Shown: positions 1 to 10,648 of the stretch, in pieces
Position numbering within the stretch: the stretch's first letter is position 1
Layout: each line of letters opens with the position of its first letter
DNA from: an uncultured Rhodospirillales bacterium
GTDB lineage: Bacteria; Pseudomonadota; Alphaproteobacteria; Acetobacterales; Acetobacteraceae
Direction: 5' to 3'
Length of the DNA: 64,000 nucleotides
Assembly: GCA_903865895.1 (NCBI GenBank)
Contig: CAIPLM010000014.1
Location: 1-64,000, forward strand
Position numbers and translations under genes: made by a program
The notes under the pieces: model-generated
What the model was told of the DNA's origin: nothing
Database searches by the model: none
What the model saw: only the letters and a program-made list of their open reading frames with translations

Positions 1-1140
1 GAGCAGAGCGTGTTCGGCTCCGGCACGCTCGAGATCATGCCGGACGGGTTCGGCTATCTGCGCAGTGCCGAGAGCAACTATCTGCCCGGCCCGGATGATA
101 TCTACGTCTCGCCCAGCCAGGTCCGCCGCTTCGCGCTGCGCACCGGGGACAGCGTGGAGGGCCAGATCCGCGCGCCGAAGGATGGCGAGCGTTACTTCGC
201 GCTGCTCAAGCTCAACACCATCAACTTCGAGCCGCCGGATGCGGTGAAGCACCGCATCAACTTCGACAACCTGACGCCGCTCTACCCTGATCGCCGGCTG
301 AAGATGGAGATGGAGAACTTCCAGTCCGTCGCCAAGGGGCCGCAGAAGGACATGACGCCGCGGGTGATCGACCTTATCACCCCGATCGGCATGGGCCAGC
401 GCGCGCTGATCGTGGCGCCGCCGCGCACCGGCAAGACGGTGATGCTGCAGAACATCGCCACCGCCATCGCCCATAACCATCCCGAAGTCTTCCTCATGGT
501 GCTGCTCATCGATGAGCGGCCGGAGGAAGTGACGGATATGGCGCGCACGGTGAAGGGAGAGGTGGTCGCCTCCACCTTCGACGAGCCGCCGACCCGGCAT
601 GTTGCCGTCACTGAAATGGTGCTGGAGAAGGCGAAGCGCCTCGTCGAGCATAAGCGAGACGTGGTGATCCTGCTGGATTCCATCACCCGCCTGGCCCGCG
701 CCTACAACACCGTGGTGCCCTCGTCCGGCAAGGTGCTGACCGGCGGTGTGGATGCCAACGCGCTGCAACGCCCCAAGCGCTTTTTCGGTGCGGCCCGTAA
801 CATCGAGGAAGGCGGTTCGCTGACCATCATCGCCACTGCGCTGATCGATACCGGCAGCCGCATGGACGAGGTGATCTTCGAGGAGTTCAAGGGCACTGGT
901 AACTCCGAAATCATCCTTGACCGCAAGCTGTCGGATAAGCGGACCTTCCCGGCGATCGACATCACTAAGTCCGGCACCCGCAAGGAAGAACTCTTGGTGG
1001 ACCGCGGCACGCTGTCCAAGATGTGGGTGCTGCGGCGCATCCTCAACCCGATGGGGCCGATGGATTCGATGGACTTCCTGCTGGACAAGCTGAAGTACAG
1101 CAAGACCAACCAGGACTTCTTCGACGCAATGAATACATGA
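1..1140 (+). CDS. rho: transcription termination factor Rho (5' end lies outside the window)
   Basis: Frame is open from base 1; translation has Rho RNA-binding (DGFGYLRS), Walker A (APPRTGKT) and [13 protein letters not shown] motifs. Confidence 0.98.
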   Translation, partial: EQSVFGSGTLEIMPDGFGYLRSAESNYLPGPDDIYVSPSQVRRFALRTGDSVEGQIRAPKDGERYFALLKLNTINFEPPDAVKHRINFDNLTPLYPDRRLKMEMENFQSVAKGPQKDMTPRVIDLITPIGMGQRALIVAPPRTGKTVMLQNIATAIAHNHPEVFLMVLLIDERPEEVTDMARTVKGEVVASTFDEPPTRHVAVTEMVLEKAKRLVEHKRDVVILLDSITRLARAYNTVVPSSGKVLTGGVDANALQRPKRFFGAARNIEEGGSLTIIATALIDTGSRMDEVIFEEFKGTGNSEIILDRKLSDKRTFPAIDITKSGTRKEELLVDRGTLSKMWVLRRILNPMGPMDSMDFLLDKLKYSKTNQDFFDAMNT

Positions 1141-1159
1141 CCCTGTCGGCCCGGTATTA

Positions 1160-1180
1160 CCACGCGTCTGTTTAGCGTGG
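1160..1180 (+). terminator. small stem-loop after rho
   Basis: CCACGC...GCGTGG, 6-bp stem with 9-nt loop; no T tract. Confidence 0.25.
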
Positions 1181-1214
1181 CTCCAATCAGGCCGAGGTTT
1201 ACAGCGCTAGTGAT

Positions 1215-1256
1215 GAAAAGCGTGCTTCTCTTGTTGATGGGGGAGCACGCGTTTTC
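1215..1256. terminator. probable bidirectional intrinsic terminator after rho
   Basis: GAAAA GCGTGCTTCTC ... GGGG(G)AGCACGC g TTTTC: long imperfect stem flanked by A and T tracts. Confidence 0.6.
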
Positions 1257-1379
1257 GTCCTGGGTTCGTCATGGCCGATGCTAGGCACCGGCCACAGGCG
1301 CAAGGAAGGCGAAAGGAGTCTGTTGTAATAGTGGGGCGGCGCAAGGCTGTCCGTCATCTCGCCAATATCACTTGCGGTC

Positions 1380-1395
1380 ATAAAGATATCCTTAT
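1380..1395. promoter_or_regulatory. palindromic operator candidate upstream of ahcY
   Basis: ATAAAGATATCCTTAT (ATAA-N-GATATC-N-TTAT) about 30 bp before the ahcY start. Confidence 0.5.
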
Positions 1396-1425
1396 ATAGC
1401 CGCCGCCGAAACGCAGGAGCGCGAT

Positions 1426-2730
1426 ATGAGCGATTACAAGGTTAAAGATATCTCCCTGGCCGAATGGGGCGCCAAGGAAATCTCGATGGCCCAGGATGAG
1501 ATGCCGGGCCTGATGGCCATCCGCGCCGAATATGGCGCCGCAAAGCCGCTCAAGGGCGCCCGCATCGTCGGCTGCCTGCACATGACCATCCAGACCGCGG
1601 TGCTGATCCAGACGCTGGAGCATCTCGGCGCCACCGTGCGCTGGTCCTCCTGCAACATTTTCTCGACGCAGGACCATGCCGCCGCCGCCATCGCCGCCGC
1701 CGGCACCCCCGTTTTCGCCTGGAAAGGCATGAACGAGGAGGAGTTCTGGTGGTGCATCGAGCAGACCCTGCGCGGGCCGGCCCAGGCTGACGGCAGCGTC
1801 TGGACGCCCAACATGATCCTGGACGATGGCGGTGACGTCACCCAGATCATGCATGAGAAGTATCCGGAGATGCTGAAGGACGTGCGCGGCATTTCCGAGG
1901 AGACCACCACCGGCGTGCACCGGCTGTGGGAAATGGCCAAGGCCGGCAAGCTGCTGGTGCCCGCCATCAACGTGAATGACAGCGTCACCAAGTCGAAGTT
2001 CGACAATCTCTATGGCTGCCGTGAGTCGCTGGTGGACGCGATCCGTCGCGGCACCGACGTGATGATGGCCGGCAAGGTCGCCGTAGTGAACGGCTTCGGC
2101 GATGTCGGCAAGGGCTCCGCCGCCTCGCTGCGCCAGGCCGGCTGCCGCGTGATGGTGACCGAGGTCGACCCGATCTGCGCGCTGCAGGCGGCGATGGAGG
2201 GCTATGAGGTGGTGACCATGGACGCCGTGGCGCCCAAGGCCGACATTTTCGTGACCGCGACCGGCAATGTGGACGTGATCACCATCGACCACATGCGCGC
2301 CATGAAGCACCGCGCCATCGTCTGCAACATCGGCCACTTCGACAGCGAGATTCAGGTTGACGCGCTGCGCAACTACACCTGGGACAACGTGAAGCCGCAG
2401 GTGGACGAGGTTGTCTTCCCGGACGGCAAGCGCCTGATCCTGCTCTCCGAGGGCCGCCTGGTGAACCTCGGCAACGCCACGGGGCATCCGAGCTTCGTGA
2501 TGTCGGCGAGCTTCACCAACCAGACGCTGGCGCAGCTTGAGCTGTGGACGGCGCCGGCCGGGAAGTATGAGCGGCAGGTCTACACCCTGCCGAAGCATCT
2601 CGACGAGAAGGTCGCGGCGCTGCATCTCGCCAAGGTTGGCGCGACGCTCACCAAGCTGTCGCCGAAGCAGGCCGAATACATCGGAATGCCCGTCAGCGGC
2701 CCGTTCAAGCACGACCTCTACCGCTACTAG
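1426..2730 (+). CDS. ahcY: adenosylhomocysteinase
   Basis: 434 aa; SAH hydrolase motifs ([38 protein letters not shown]-terminal [10 protein letters not shown]); preceded by an AGGAG-type RBS. Confidence 0.98.
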   Translation: MSDYKVKDISLAEWGAKEISMAQDEMPGLMAIRAEYGAAKPLKGARIVGCLHMTIQTAVLIQTLEHLGATVRWSSCNIFSTQDHAAAAIAAAGTPVFAWKGMNEEEFWWCIEQTLRGPAQADGSVWTPNMILDDGGDVTQIMHEKYPEMLKDVRGISEETTTGVHRLWEMAKAGKLLVPAINVNDSVTKSKFDNLYGCRESLVDAIRRGTDVMMAGKVAVVNGFGDVGKGSAASLRQAGCRVMVTEVDPICALQAAMEGYEVVTMDAVAPKADIFVTATGNVDVITIDHMRAMKHRAIVCNIGHFDSEIQVDALRNYTWDNVKPQVDEVVFPDGKRLILLSEGRLVNLGNATGHPSFVMSASFTNQTLAQLELWTAPAGKYERQVYTLPKHLDEKVAALHLAKVGATLTKLSPKQAEYIGMPVSGPFKHDLYRY

Positions 2731-2741
2731 GCGATCCCTGG

Positions 2742-2763
2742 CCGGCCGGGTTCGCCCGGCCGG
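2742..2763. terminator. stem-loop after ahcY
   Basis: CCGGCCGGG TTCG CCCGGCCGG: perfect 9-bp stem, UUCG tetraloop, no strong T tract. Confidence 0.55.
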
Positions 2764-2886
2764 TTAGGCATTGCTTCACTTTAACGTGGTTATCATCGTT
2801 TTGCCGTGACGGCGCCTCGATCGTCACGCCATATCGAGGCTCGAAAACCCGGCCTTGCTTACCGTCCGGGATTTGGAGCCTTGCTG

Positions 2887-3120
2887 ATGTCGCAGACCGT
2901 GATTTTCGACCCCGAGATGCCCTGCACGATGGCGCTGCGCCGCCGCATGGCGGAGGGAATGGACCGCAGTTTCGCCGCCGATTTGCTGTTTCTGGAACGC
3001 TGGGAAATTTCGCCGGCGCCGGGCAGCGGTGCCGCGCTGCGGGTCTCGCAAATCCGGCGGGCCAATCCCGAGTTGGCGGCGGCCATTCGCGCCGAGGTTG
3101 CTGCTCACACACATCGCTAG
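2887..3120 (+). CDS. small hypothetical protein (77 aa)
   Basis: ORF from an internal ATG (MSQTVIFDPEMPCTMALRRRMAEGM...) in an otherwise unoccupied interval. Confidence 0.45.
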   Translation: MSQTVIFDPEMPCTMALRRRMAEGMDRSFAADLLFLERWEISPAPGSGAALRVSQIRRANPELAAAIRAEVAAHTHR

Positions 3121-3263
3121 CGCGGGAGCCGGTTCGGCGGTTGCAGCGCGCCGGCCGGGCGCGCTGAGGTCAAAAAATCTTCGCTGCCACGGAAAATTCT
3201 TCTTGCTTCCAACTTGTGAGTTAACTATAAAGCTCTTATAGATACAAGGAGTGACGAAACGCG

Positions 3264-3740
3264 ATGAGCCGGCCGCCTGCCCTTTCCCGGGAGAATGTCC
3301 CCGACATCGCCGCCCTGATCGGAGGGGTGCTGGGCATGCTGCTGCGCGTCCTGCTCGGGCTCGCCCGGCGGGAGGCGGCGGGCCGCCCAGGGGAATCGCT
3401 GGAAGGCACGGTTGCGGTGGTGCTGGCGGCCGAGGCGGCCATCGCGCTCGACGATGAACCCTATGTTGAATGGGAGTGGGTGCCGGCGCCGTGGCGGAAC
3501 GGGCGGCTTTTGCCGCGGCGGCATGCCCGGGCGCTGAGCATCGCGCTGCCCTGCCGCAAGCTGCGGCGCGGAGCCTACGGGCGCGGGCCGCCCTTGCGCG
3601 GTTTCATGGTTGGTCGGCCGCAAACCGGCATTGCCCAGGGGCGATGCGCGGGGGATTACGCATGCCCGGGCGCCCGGGCTCGGCTTGCGGGCCGCGGCGA
3701 CTGGTGGCAGATCAATGCCGCGATGCAGCATCGGAGGTGA
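3264..3740 (+). CDS. hypothetical protein
   Basis: 158-aa ORF after an AT-rich leader with an AAGGAG motif; no family recognised. Confidence 0.4.
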   Translation: MSRPPALSRENVPDIAALIGGVLGMLLRVLLGLARREAAGRPGESLEGTVAVVLAAEAAIALDDEPYVEWEWVPAPWRNGRLLPRRHARALSIALPCRKLRRGAYGRGPPLRGFMVGRPQTGIAQGRCAGDYACPGARARLAGRGDWWQINAAMQHRR

Positions 3741-3742
3741 AG

Positions 3743-4453
3743 ATGGCGGTAAACAAGGTCTATCCGGACGCAACGGCGGCACTGGCCGATCTGCTGCGGG
3801 ACGGCATGACGATCATGGCCGGCGGCTTCGGCCTGTGCGGCATCCCCGGCGTGCTGATCGAGGCGATCAAGGCTTCCGGCGTGAAGGACCTCGTTTGCAT
3901 CAGCAATAACGCGGGCGTGGATGACGCGGGCCTCGGCATCCTGCTGCAGACGCGGCAGATCCGGAAGATGATCAGCTCCTACGTGGGCGAGAACGCCACT
4001 TTCGCCAAGCAGTTCCTGGCCGGCGAGCTCGAGATCGAGTTCAACCCGCAGGGCACGCTGGCCGAGCGTATTCGCGCCGGCGGGGCGGGCATTCCCGCCT
4101 TCTTCACCAAGACCGGCGTGGGCACCCAGATCGCCGAGGGCAAGGAGGTGCGGGAGTTCGACGGCGAGCACTATGTGATGGAGCGCGGACTATTCGCCGA
4201 TCTCGCGGTGATCCATGCCTGGAAGGCGGATACCGAGGGCAATCTGGTCTATCGGAAGACGGCGCGGAACTTCAATCCGATGATGGCGACGGCGGCCAAG
4301 ACCACGGTGGTGCAGGTGGAGCGCCTGGTGGAGCCCGGCAGCTTCGATGCCGACCACATCATCACGCCCGGGATCTTCGTGAAGCGCATCGTGCATGTCG
4401 GCAACGTCGAAAAGCGGATCGAGCAGCGTACCGTGCGCAAGCGTGCGGCATAG
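3743..4453 (+). CDS. scoA: 3-oxoacid CoA-transferase subunit A
   Basis: [42 protein letters not shown]...; CoA transferase family I alpha; RBS TCGGAGGTGAAG. Confidence 0.93.
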   Translation: MAVNKVYPDATAALADLLRDGMTIMAGGFGLCGIPGVLIEAIKASGVKDLVCISNNAGVDDAGLGILLQTRQIRKMISSYVGENATFAKQFLAGELEIEFNPQGTLAERIRAGGAGIPAFFTKTGVGTQIAEGKEVREFDGEHYVMERGLFADLAVIHAWKADTEGNLVYRKTARNFNPMMATAAKTTVVQVERLVEPGSFDADHIITPGIFVKRIVHVGNVEKRIEQRTVRKRAA

Positions 4454-4460
4454 GGAGGGC

Positions 4461-5088
<628 letters not shown>

Positions 5089-5102
<14 letters not shown>

Positions 5103-5562
5103 GGCTGTGCATGAAGGAGGGCGGCGCGGGGTAGGATAGCGTCGCGCCGATCAGGAGGGCGCCGAGGCCGAGCAGGGGATCGGCATCGGCCGGCCAATCC
5201 AGCCGGTCATCCGGGCGGGTCTCGTGGGTCAGCACGTGGTGGACGGCGAGGGCGATGGGGTCGGCGGAGGCCAGGGCCTGGGTGATCCAGGGTGGCAGGG
5301 CGTCATACCGCCAGGTTTGATCGCCGATGATCACCGCCGCGTGGGTGCCGCGTGGGGGGATGCGGGGGGTGTGGGGATCGGGCCAGCCCATGAACGCCGC
5401 CATCGCTGCGTCGAACGCTGGGGTGCGCTGGGCGGCCCAGGCGAGAGCGCGATCAGGGGTCGCGTCGGGCATGATGGCGGTGGCCCGCAGCCATTCGACG
5501 AAGACCGCGAGGCCGCTCGCTGCTACCCCTTCATCGCCCGGCTGCCATGCGCTTGAAACCAT
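5089..5562 (-). CDS. hypothetical protein resembling the N-terminal part of acetoacetyl-CoA/acyl-CoA synthetases
   Basis: 157 aa; WLRATAI...[22 protein letters not shown] and [29 protein letters not shown] resemble the ACS N-terminal and GDRVA..LP......LA.a..GA segments; no AMP-binding core present. Confidence 0.5.
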
Positions 5563-5652
5563 GCCGATTCCCAGGATTCGGGCCTTGATCCCCGGGCAAA
5601 GGGGAGGCTATATGCGCCCCTCTTCGCGAACCCAGGCGAGGAGACGGAATGT

Positions 5653-5728
5653 GGGGCCATAGCTCAGCTGGGAGAGCGCCTGAATGGCATTCAGGAGGTC
5701 AGCGGTTCGATCCCGCTTGGCTCCACCA
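5653..5728 (+). tRNA. tRNA-Ala (anticodon GGC)
   Basis: Full cloverleaf: acceptor GGGGCCA/TGGCTCC, anticodon stem CCTGA/TCAGG with loop ATGGCAT, T-loop GGTTCGATCCC, encoded CCA. Confidence 0.97.
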
Positions 5729-5765
5729 TCCCCCTTCTTTCCGTAAACCCAGCGACTGCTGAACT

Positions 5766-5785
5766 AGCCCGGCCGAAGCCGGGCT
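5766..5785. terminator. stem-loop between tRNA-Ala and the convergent aminotransferase gene
   Basis: AGCCCGGC CGAA GCCGGGCT, perfect 8-bp stem, followed by GTTCGT. Confidence 0.55.
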
Positions 5786-5797
5786 GTTCGTATGTGG

Positions 5798-7090
5798 TCA
5801 GGCCGCCTTGCGCCAGCTCAGTTCGGCGTCAATCGCGGTGGCGAAGGCATCGAGCGTCACCTTGATATCGGCCTCGGTGTGGGCGGTGGAGATGTAGGTC
5901 TTGCCGTCGCTTTTCAGCACGCCGTTCTCGCGGATGGTCTGGTTGAAGCGGCGCACGGCAGCCGCGTCGCCGCGCATCACGGAGCGATAGTCGTTGAGCG
6001 AGCCCTCGGCGAACACCACATCGAACATCACGGGGTGGCCGAGCACCTGGGCCGGCAGCCCGGCGCGGCGGAGCATCTCGCCGATGGTGTCGATCAGCGT
6101 CTGCCCGGTGGCGTAGGCGCGCTCATACTGGCCGGGCTCGCGCAGCACCGCGAGCGAGGCGAGGCCCGCCACCGCCGCCACCGGATTGCCCGAGAGCGTG
6201 CCGATCTGCGTCATGAACTTGTCGTCACCAACCTTGCCGCGATCGAACATCGCCATGATCTCGGCCTTGCCGGTCACCGCCGAAAGCGGGAAGCCGCCGC
6301 CGATGATCTTGCCCATGGTGCAGAGGTCCGGCGTGATGCCGTAGAGCTCCTGGGCGCCGCCATAGGCGAAGCGGAAGCCGGTCACCACCTCGTCGAAGAT
6401 CAGGGGGATACCAAGCTCCGCCGTCACCGCCCGCACGGCGGCGAGGAAGCCGGGCAGCGGGGCGATCAGGCGCTGGAAGGGCTCGATGATCACGCCCCCG
6501 AGCTCATCGGCATATTCGCGGATCATCCGCACCGCCGCGTCGGTGTCGTTGAACGGGGCCACCAGCACCTCGTTCTGCACGCTGCGGGGAATGCCGGGGG
6601 TGTCGGGCACGGCCTGCGGGAAATTGGCGAGGCGCTTCGGCGCGAGGCTCATCAGCCCCCAGTCGGACATGCCGTGATAGCCGCCCTCGAACTTCAGGAT
6701 CTTCTCGCGCCCGCGATAGGCGCGCACCAGGCGCATCGCATAGGCATCCGCCTCGGTGCCGGAGGAGCAGAACCGCACCTGCTCGGCGCAGGGCACCGCG
6801 CGGACGATTTCCTGGGCGAGCAGGATGCCGTGCTCGTTATTGGTGAAGAAGGTGGTGCCCTTGCGCACCTGCGTCTCCACGGCCGCCGTCACGTCGGGGT
6901 GGCAATGGCCGATGAACATCGGGCCGGAGCCCAGCAGATAGTCCACATACTCGTTGCCGCTGACATCCCACACCCGCCCGGCGCGGCCCTCGGCGATGAC
7001 GATCTCCATCGGCACATTGCCGAACGTGCCGCCGGGTAAAACCTGGCGGGCGATGTCAACGAGTTCCTGTTCGCGGGCGGAGATCGGCAT
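5798..7090 (-). CDS. class III (glutamate-1-semialdehyde 2,1-aminomutase-like) aminotransferase
   Basis: VLPGGTFGNVP, GSGPMFIGHCHP, FCSSGTEADAYAMRLVRAYRGREKILKFEGGYHG, LIFDEVVTGFR motifs. Confidence 0.92.
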   Translation of the reverse strand: MPISAREQELVDIARQVLPGGTFGNVPMEIVIAEGRAGRVWDVSGNEYVDYLLGSGPMFIGHCHPDVTAAVETQVRKGTTFFTNNEHGILLAQEIVRAVPCAEQVRFCSSGTEADAYAMRLVRAYRGREKILKFEGGYHGMSDWGLMSLAPKRLANFPQAVPDTPGIPRSVQNEVLVAPFNDTDAAVRMIREYADELGGVIIEPFQRLIAPLPGFLAAVRAVTAELGIPLIFDEVVTGFRFAYGGAQELYGITPDLCTMGKIIGGGFPLSAVTGKAEIMAMFDRGKVGDDKFMTQIGTLSGNPVAAVAGLASLAVLREPGQYERAYATGQTLIDTIGEMLRRAGLPAQVLGHPVMFDVVFAEGSLNDYRSVMRGDAAAVRRFNQTIRENGVLKSDGKTYISTAHTEADIKVTLDAFATAIDAELSWRKAA

Positions 7091-7153
7091 GGCTGGCGTC
7101 CCTGGGTGATGAGCGGGCAAACTCAACACCGTCGGCCGCCCGGCGCAAGGGGT

Positions 7154-9046
7154 TCAGATCGCCACGCGGACTCCCAACTCCACCACGCGGTCCGACGGGA
7201 TGCGGAAGAACTCGGTCGCCGAGACGGAGTTGCGCGCCATTAGCAGGAACAGCCACATCCGCCACATCGGCATTTTCGGCGCCGCCGCCGCTACCAGCGT
7301 CTCGCGGCCGAGGAAATAGCTCGCCTGCATCGGCTCCACCGTCACCCCCGCGGCCTGCAGGGCGGCGAGCTCTCGCGGCAGATTGGGGCTTTCCATGAAG
7401 CCGTAGCGGATCAGCACCCGATGGATGCCGGCGGCCAACTCGGTGATTTCCGCCCGCTCCGCCGGCCGGATCTCCGGCACGTCCACGTTCTGCACGGTGA
7501 CGAACAGCACCCGCTCATGCAGCACCTTGTTGTGCTTGAGGTTGTGCAGCAGCGCCCCGGGCACATAGTCGGGGTTCCCCGTCATGAACACGGCCAGCCC
7601 CGGCACCCGGATGGTGCGCGATTGCGGCAGCCGGGCGAGGAAGGAGGCGAGCGGCAGGCTGTCCGTTTTCCAGCGCTCCAGCAACAGCACGCGGCCGCGC
7701 TTCCAGGTGGTCATCATGATGAAAATCGTCATGCCGAGCACCAGCGGCACCCAGCCGCCCTCGACGATCTTCAGCGCATTGGAGGCGAAGAAGGCGATGT
7801 CGATCACCATCAGCCCGCCGAAAATGCTAACCGCCGCGAAGCGGGACCAGTGATAGGTGCGGCGGAAGGCAACGATGGCGAGGATGGAGGTGGCGATGAA
7901 AGTGCCAGTCACCGCGATGCCATAGGCCGAAGCCAGGCTGTCCGAACTGCGGAAAGCCGCCACCAGGAACAGCACGCCGAGCAGCAGCGTCATGTTCACC
8001 TGCGGCAGGTAGATCTGCCCCTCCTCGGTGGCGCTGGTGTGGCGCACGGTCAGGCGCGGCAGGAAGCCCATCTGCATGCATTGCCGCGCCATCGAATAGG
8101 CGCCCGAAATCAGCGCCTGGCTGGCGATCACCGTCGCCGCCGTGGCGAGCAGCACCATCGGCAGCCGCAGCCACTCCGGGCACAGCAGAAAGAACGGGTT
8201 GGACAGCGTCGCCGGGTCCGACAGCACCAGCGCCCCCTGGCCGAAATAGTTCAGCAGCAGGCAGGGCAGCACCATGAACAGCCAGGCGACCTGGATCGGC
8301 CGGCGGCCGAAATGCCCCATATCGGCATACAGCGCCTCGGCACCCGTCACGGCCAGCACGACGGAGCCCAGCACCAGGAAGGCGAGGAAGCCGTGATGCA
8401 GCAGCACCGCCACCCCGTAGGTCGGCGAGATCGCCAGCAACACCTCGGGATTGGCGGCGATCGCCTTCACGCCGAGCAGCCCGATGGCCCCGAACCACAG
8501 CACCATGATCGGCCCGAACAGCTTGCCGATCGCCGCCGTGCCGCGGTACTGCACCATGAACAGCCCGAGGATGATCACCACGGAGAGCGGCAACACCAGC
8601 TCCTTGAACGCCGGCGCCGCCACCTCCAGCCCCTCGACGGCCGACATCACCGAGATCGCCGGGGTGATCATGCCGTCGCCGAAAAACAGCCCGGCGCCGC
8701 AAATGCCGATCATCGTCAGCATCTTGCTCATCCCGGGGCCGGTGGCGCCGCGCTGGGCGAGCGTCATCAGCGCGAGAATGCCGCCCTCGCCGCGGTTATC
8801 GGCGCGCATCACCAGCAGGACGTACTTCACCGTCACCACCAGCACCAGCGACCACAGGATCAGCGACAGCACGCCGAGCACGTCGGCGCGGGCCATGCCG
8901 CCTTCCTTGAAATGCTCCAGGCTGGCCTTCAGCGCGTAAAGCGGGCTGGTGCCGATATCGCCGTAGACGACGCCGAGAACGCCGAGGAATGCCGCAAGCT
9001 TGAGCGATCCGGCCGGGGTGGACGGATCGGCGGAGGCCGTGGTCAT
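7154..9046 (-). CDS. kup: KUP-family potassium uptake transporter
   Basis: [38 protein letters not shown]; many hydrophobic segments. Confidence 0.96.
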   Translation of the reverse strand: MTTASADPSTPAGSLKLAAFLGVLGVVYGDIGTSPLYALKASLEHFKEGGMARADVLGVLSLILWSLVLVVTVKYVLLVMRADNRGEGGILALMTLAQRGATGPGMSKMLTMIGICGAGLFFGDGMITPAISVMSAVEGLEVAAPAFKELVLPLSVVIILGLFMVQYRGTAAIGKLFGPIMVLWFGAIGLLGVKAIAANPEVLLAISPTYGVAVLLHHGFLAFLVLGSVVLAVTGAEALYADMGHFGRRPIQVAWLFMVLPCLLLNYFGQGALVLSDPATLSNPFFLLCPEWLRLPMVLLATAATVIASQALISGAYSMARQCMQMGFLPRLTVRHTSATEEGQIYLPQVNMTLLLGVLFLVAAFRSSDSLASAYGIAVTGTFIATSILAIVAFRRTYHWSRFAAVSIFGGLMVIDIAFFASNALKIVEGGWVPLVLGMTIFIMMTTWKRGRVLLLERWKTDSLPLASFLARLPQSRTIRVPGLAVFMTGNPDYVPGALLHNLKHNKVLHERVLFVTVQNVDVPEIRPAERAEITELAAGIHRVLIRYGFMESPNLPRELAALQAAGVTVEPMQASYFLGRETLVAAAAPKMPMWRMWLFLLMARNSVSATEFFRIPSDRVVELGVRVAI

Positions 9047-9170
9047 GCTATGGCTCCATATCGCGCCGAACGGCGGCGCAGGCGGGCGGTCGATACGCTT
9101 CGGCCACAAGGCCGGCAAGCGGGCGCCGGCATGGCTGGTGTTCGTTCCCCGCAGACGACGTAGCGGCGGA

Positions 9171-9848
9171 TCAGCCCCGCGTACCGAAAATGGCGGTGCC
9201 GACCCGCACATGGGTGGCGCCATGGGCGATCGCCGTCTCGAAATCGCCGGACATCCCCATCGACACCACCTTGAGCCCATGCCGCGCGGCGCGATCGGCC
9301 AGCCAGTCGAAATGCGGCGCCGGATCGTCCTCGGCGGGCGGGATGCACATCAGCCCGGTCAACGCCGCGCCGAAGCGGGCCTTACAATCGATGATGAACG
9401 CATCCGCATCGCTGCGGCCGACGCCCGATTTCTGCTCCTCCGCGCCGACATTCACCTGGATCAGCAGATCAGGCGTGCGTCCCTCGCGGGCAATGGCGTC
9501 GGCGATGGCGTCCGCCAGGCGCGGGCGATCCATGCTCTCGATCACATCGGCAAGCCGCACCGCGTCGCGCGCCTTGTTGGTCTGCAGCCCGCCGATGATG
9601 TGCAGCCGCATCGCCGGGTAGGCCCCGCGCAGATCGGGGAACTTCCCAGCGGCCTCCTGCACCCGGTTTTCGCCGAAATGCACCTGCCCAGCTCCCAGCG
9701 CGGCCAGCACCGCCTCGGCCGGATGCATCTTGGAGACCGCGACCAGGGTGATGTCCTCCGCCCGCCGCCCCGCACGGCTGGCGGCATCGGCGATACGGTC
9801 CTGGATACGGCGCAAATTGCCGGCGACCGCACTATATATATTGTCCAT
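9171..9848 (-). CDS. YggS-family pyridoxal phosphate homeostasis protein
   Basis: [68 protein letters not shown]. Confidence 0.95.
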   Translation of the reverse strand: MDNIYSAVAGNLRRIQDRIADAASRAGRRAEDITLVAVSKMHPAEAVLAALGAGQVHFGENRVQEAAGKFPDLRGAYPAMRLHIIGGLQTNKARDAVRLADVIESMDRPRLADAIADAIAREGRTPDLLIQVNVGAEEQKSGVGRSDADAFIIDCKARFGAALTGLMCIPPAEDDPAPHFDWLADRAARHGLKVVSMGMSGDFETAIAHGATHVRVGTAIFGTRG

Positions 9849-9875
9849 GGGCATCCGCTCTCGGCCGGAGGATCG

Positions 9876-10457
9876 ATGGACGGCAAACTTGTCGCATGGG
9901 GCCGCGCGGTCAAGTCCGCCGGACGGGGGAAGACGCGGATTCCGCCGCTTTGGCTGTTTACCGACGCGCATCGCCTGCCCAATCCGGCGGCCGCGGTGGC
10001 GCGCCTGCCGGCCGGGCTGTGCGGCGTGGTGTTCCGCCATGACGGGGTGGCCGGCCGCGCCGCGCTGGGAATGCAGCTCGCCCGCATCTGCCGGGCCCGC
10101 CGCATCGCGCTCGTGGTCGCCGGCGACTGGCGTCTGGCCGCGGCGTTGGGCGCCGGACAGCACCTCCGCGGCGGGCGAGGACGCGCGCGCGGGCGCGGGA
10201 TCACCACGAGTTCCGCCCATTCGCTGGCCGAGCTGCATCGCGCCCGCCGCGCCGGTGCCCAACTGGCCTTCCTCTCCCCCGCCTTCGTCACCGCGAGCCA
10301 TCCCGGGGCCGCCGGGCTCGGCGCGGTGCGCTGGCTGGCGCTCGCCCGGCGCGCCGGCGGTGGCATGGCGGTCGCCGCGCTGGGGGGGATCGACGGGACA
10401 ACCATACGCCGCTTGCGGGGCTGCCGGGCGGCGGGGGCAATCGGGGCGCTGGCGTAG
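9876..10457 (+). CDS. ThiE/TenI-like (thiamine phosphate synthase family) protein with degenerate motifs
   Basis: LWLFTDAHR..., ITTSSAHSLAELHRARRAGAQLAFLSPAFVT, VAALGGID; divergent from the yggS-type gene. Confidence 0.7.
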   Translation: MDGKLVAWGRAVKSAGRGKTRIPPLWLFTDAHRLPNPAAAVARLPAGLCGVVFRHDGVAGRAALGMQLARICRARRIALVVAGDWRLAAALGAGQHLRGGRGRARGRGITTSSAHSLAELHRARRAGAQLAFLSPAFVTASHPGAAGLGAVRWLALARRAGGGMAVAALGGIDGTTIRRLRGCRAAGAIGALA

Positions 10458-10648
10458 AACCTGTGTCAATTTCGCCACAGTGTTTCGGAAATGCCATGCG
10501 ACCCCTCTTTCGGCAATTGCGGGTTGCGGCAAACGCATTCAATACTCTGGACAGGTCCGGCTGCCCCACCCGTTGCGGGAGTTTCGTCGCAGTCTATCGC
10601 GGCGGTTCACGTGGGAACGGGGCGGGGCCTGGAAACAAGGAGGATTGA

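Noticed and set aside
1141-1425. SAM or SAH riboswitch upstream of ahcY
   Set aside because: I could not match any known SAM/SAH aptamer; the visible signals fit a terminator plus a DNA palindrome better.
1378-2712. 444-aa antisense ORF opposite ahcY
   Set aside because: It mirrors a highly conserved enzyme on the other strand; long antisense frames are expected in GC-rich DNA, and its His/Gly/Leu-rich composition is typical of that artefact.
5792-7039. 415-aa ORF opposite the aminotransferase
   Set aside because: Antisense shadow ORF with His/Gly/Ala/Arg-rich low-complexity composition and no motif.
7421-9163. 580-aa ORF opposite kup
   Set aside because: Shadow ORF; dominated by His/Gln/Arg/Asp, with no domain recognised.
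10605-10618. GTTCACGTGGGAAC, CACGTG-centred palindrome before the porin gene, considered as a third parS
   Set aside because: It lacks the GTTTCACGTGAAAC core in register; only CACGTG matches.
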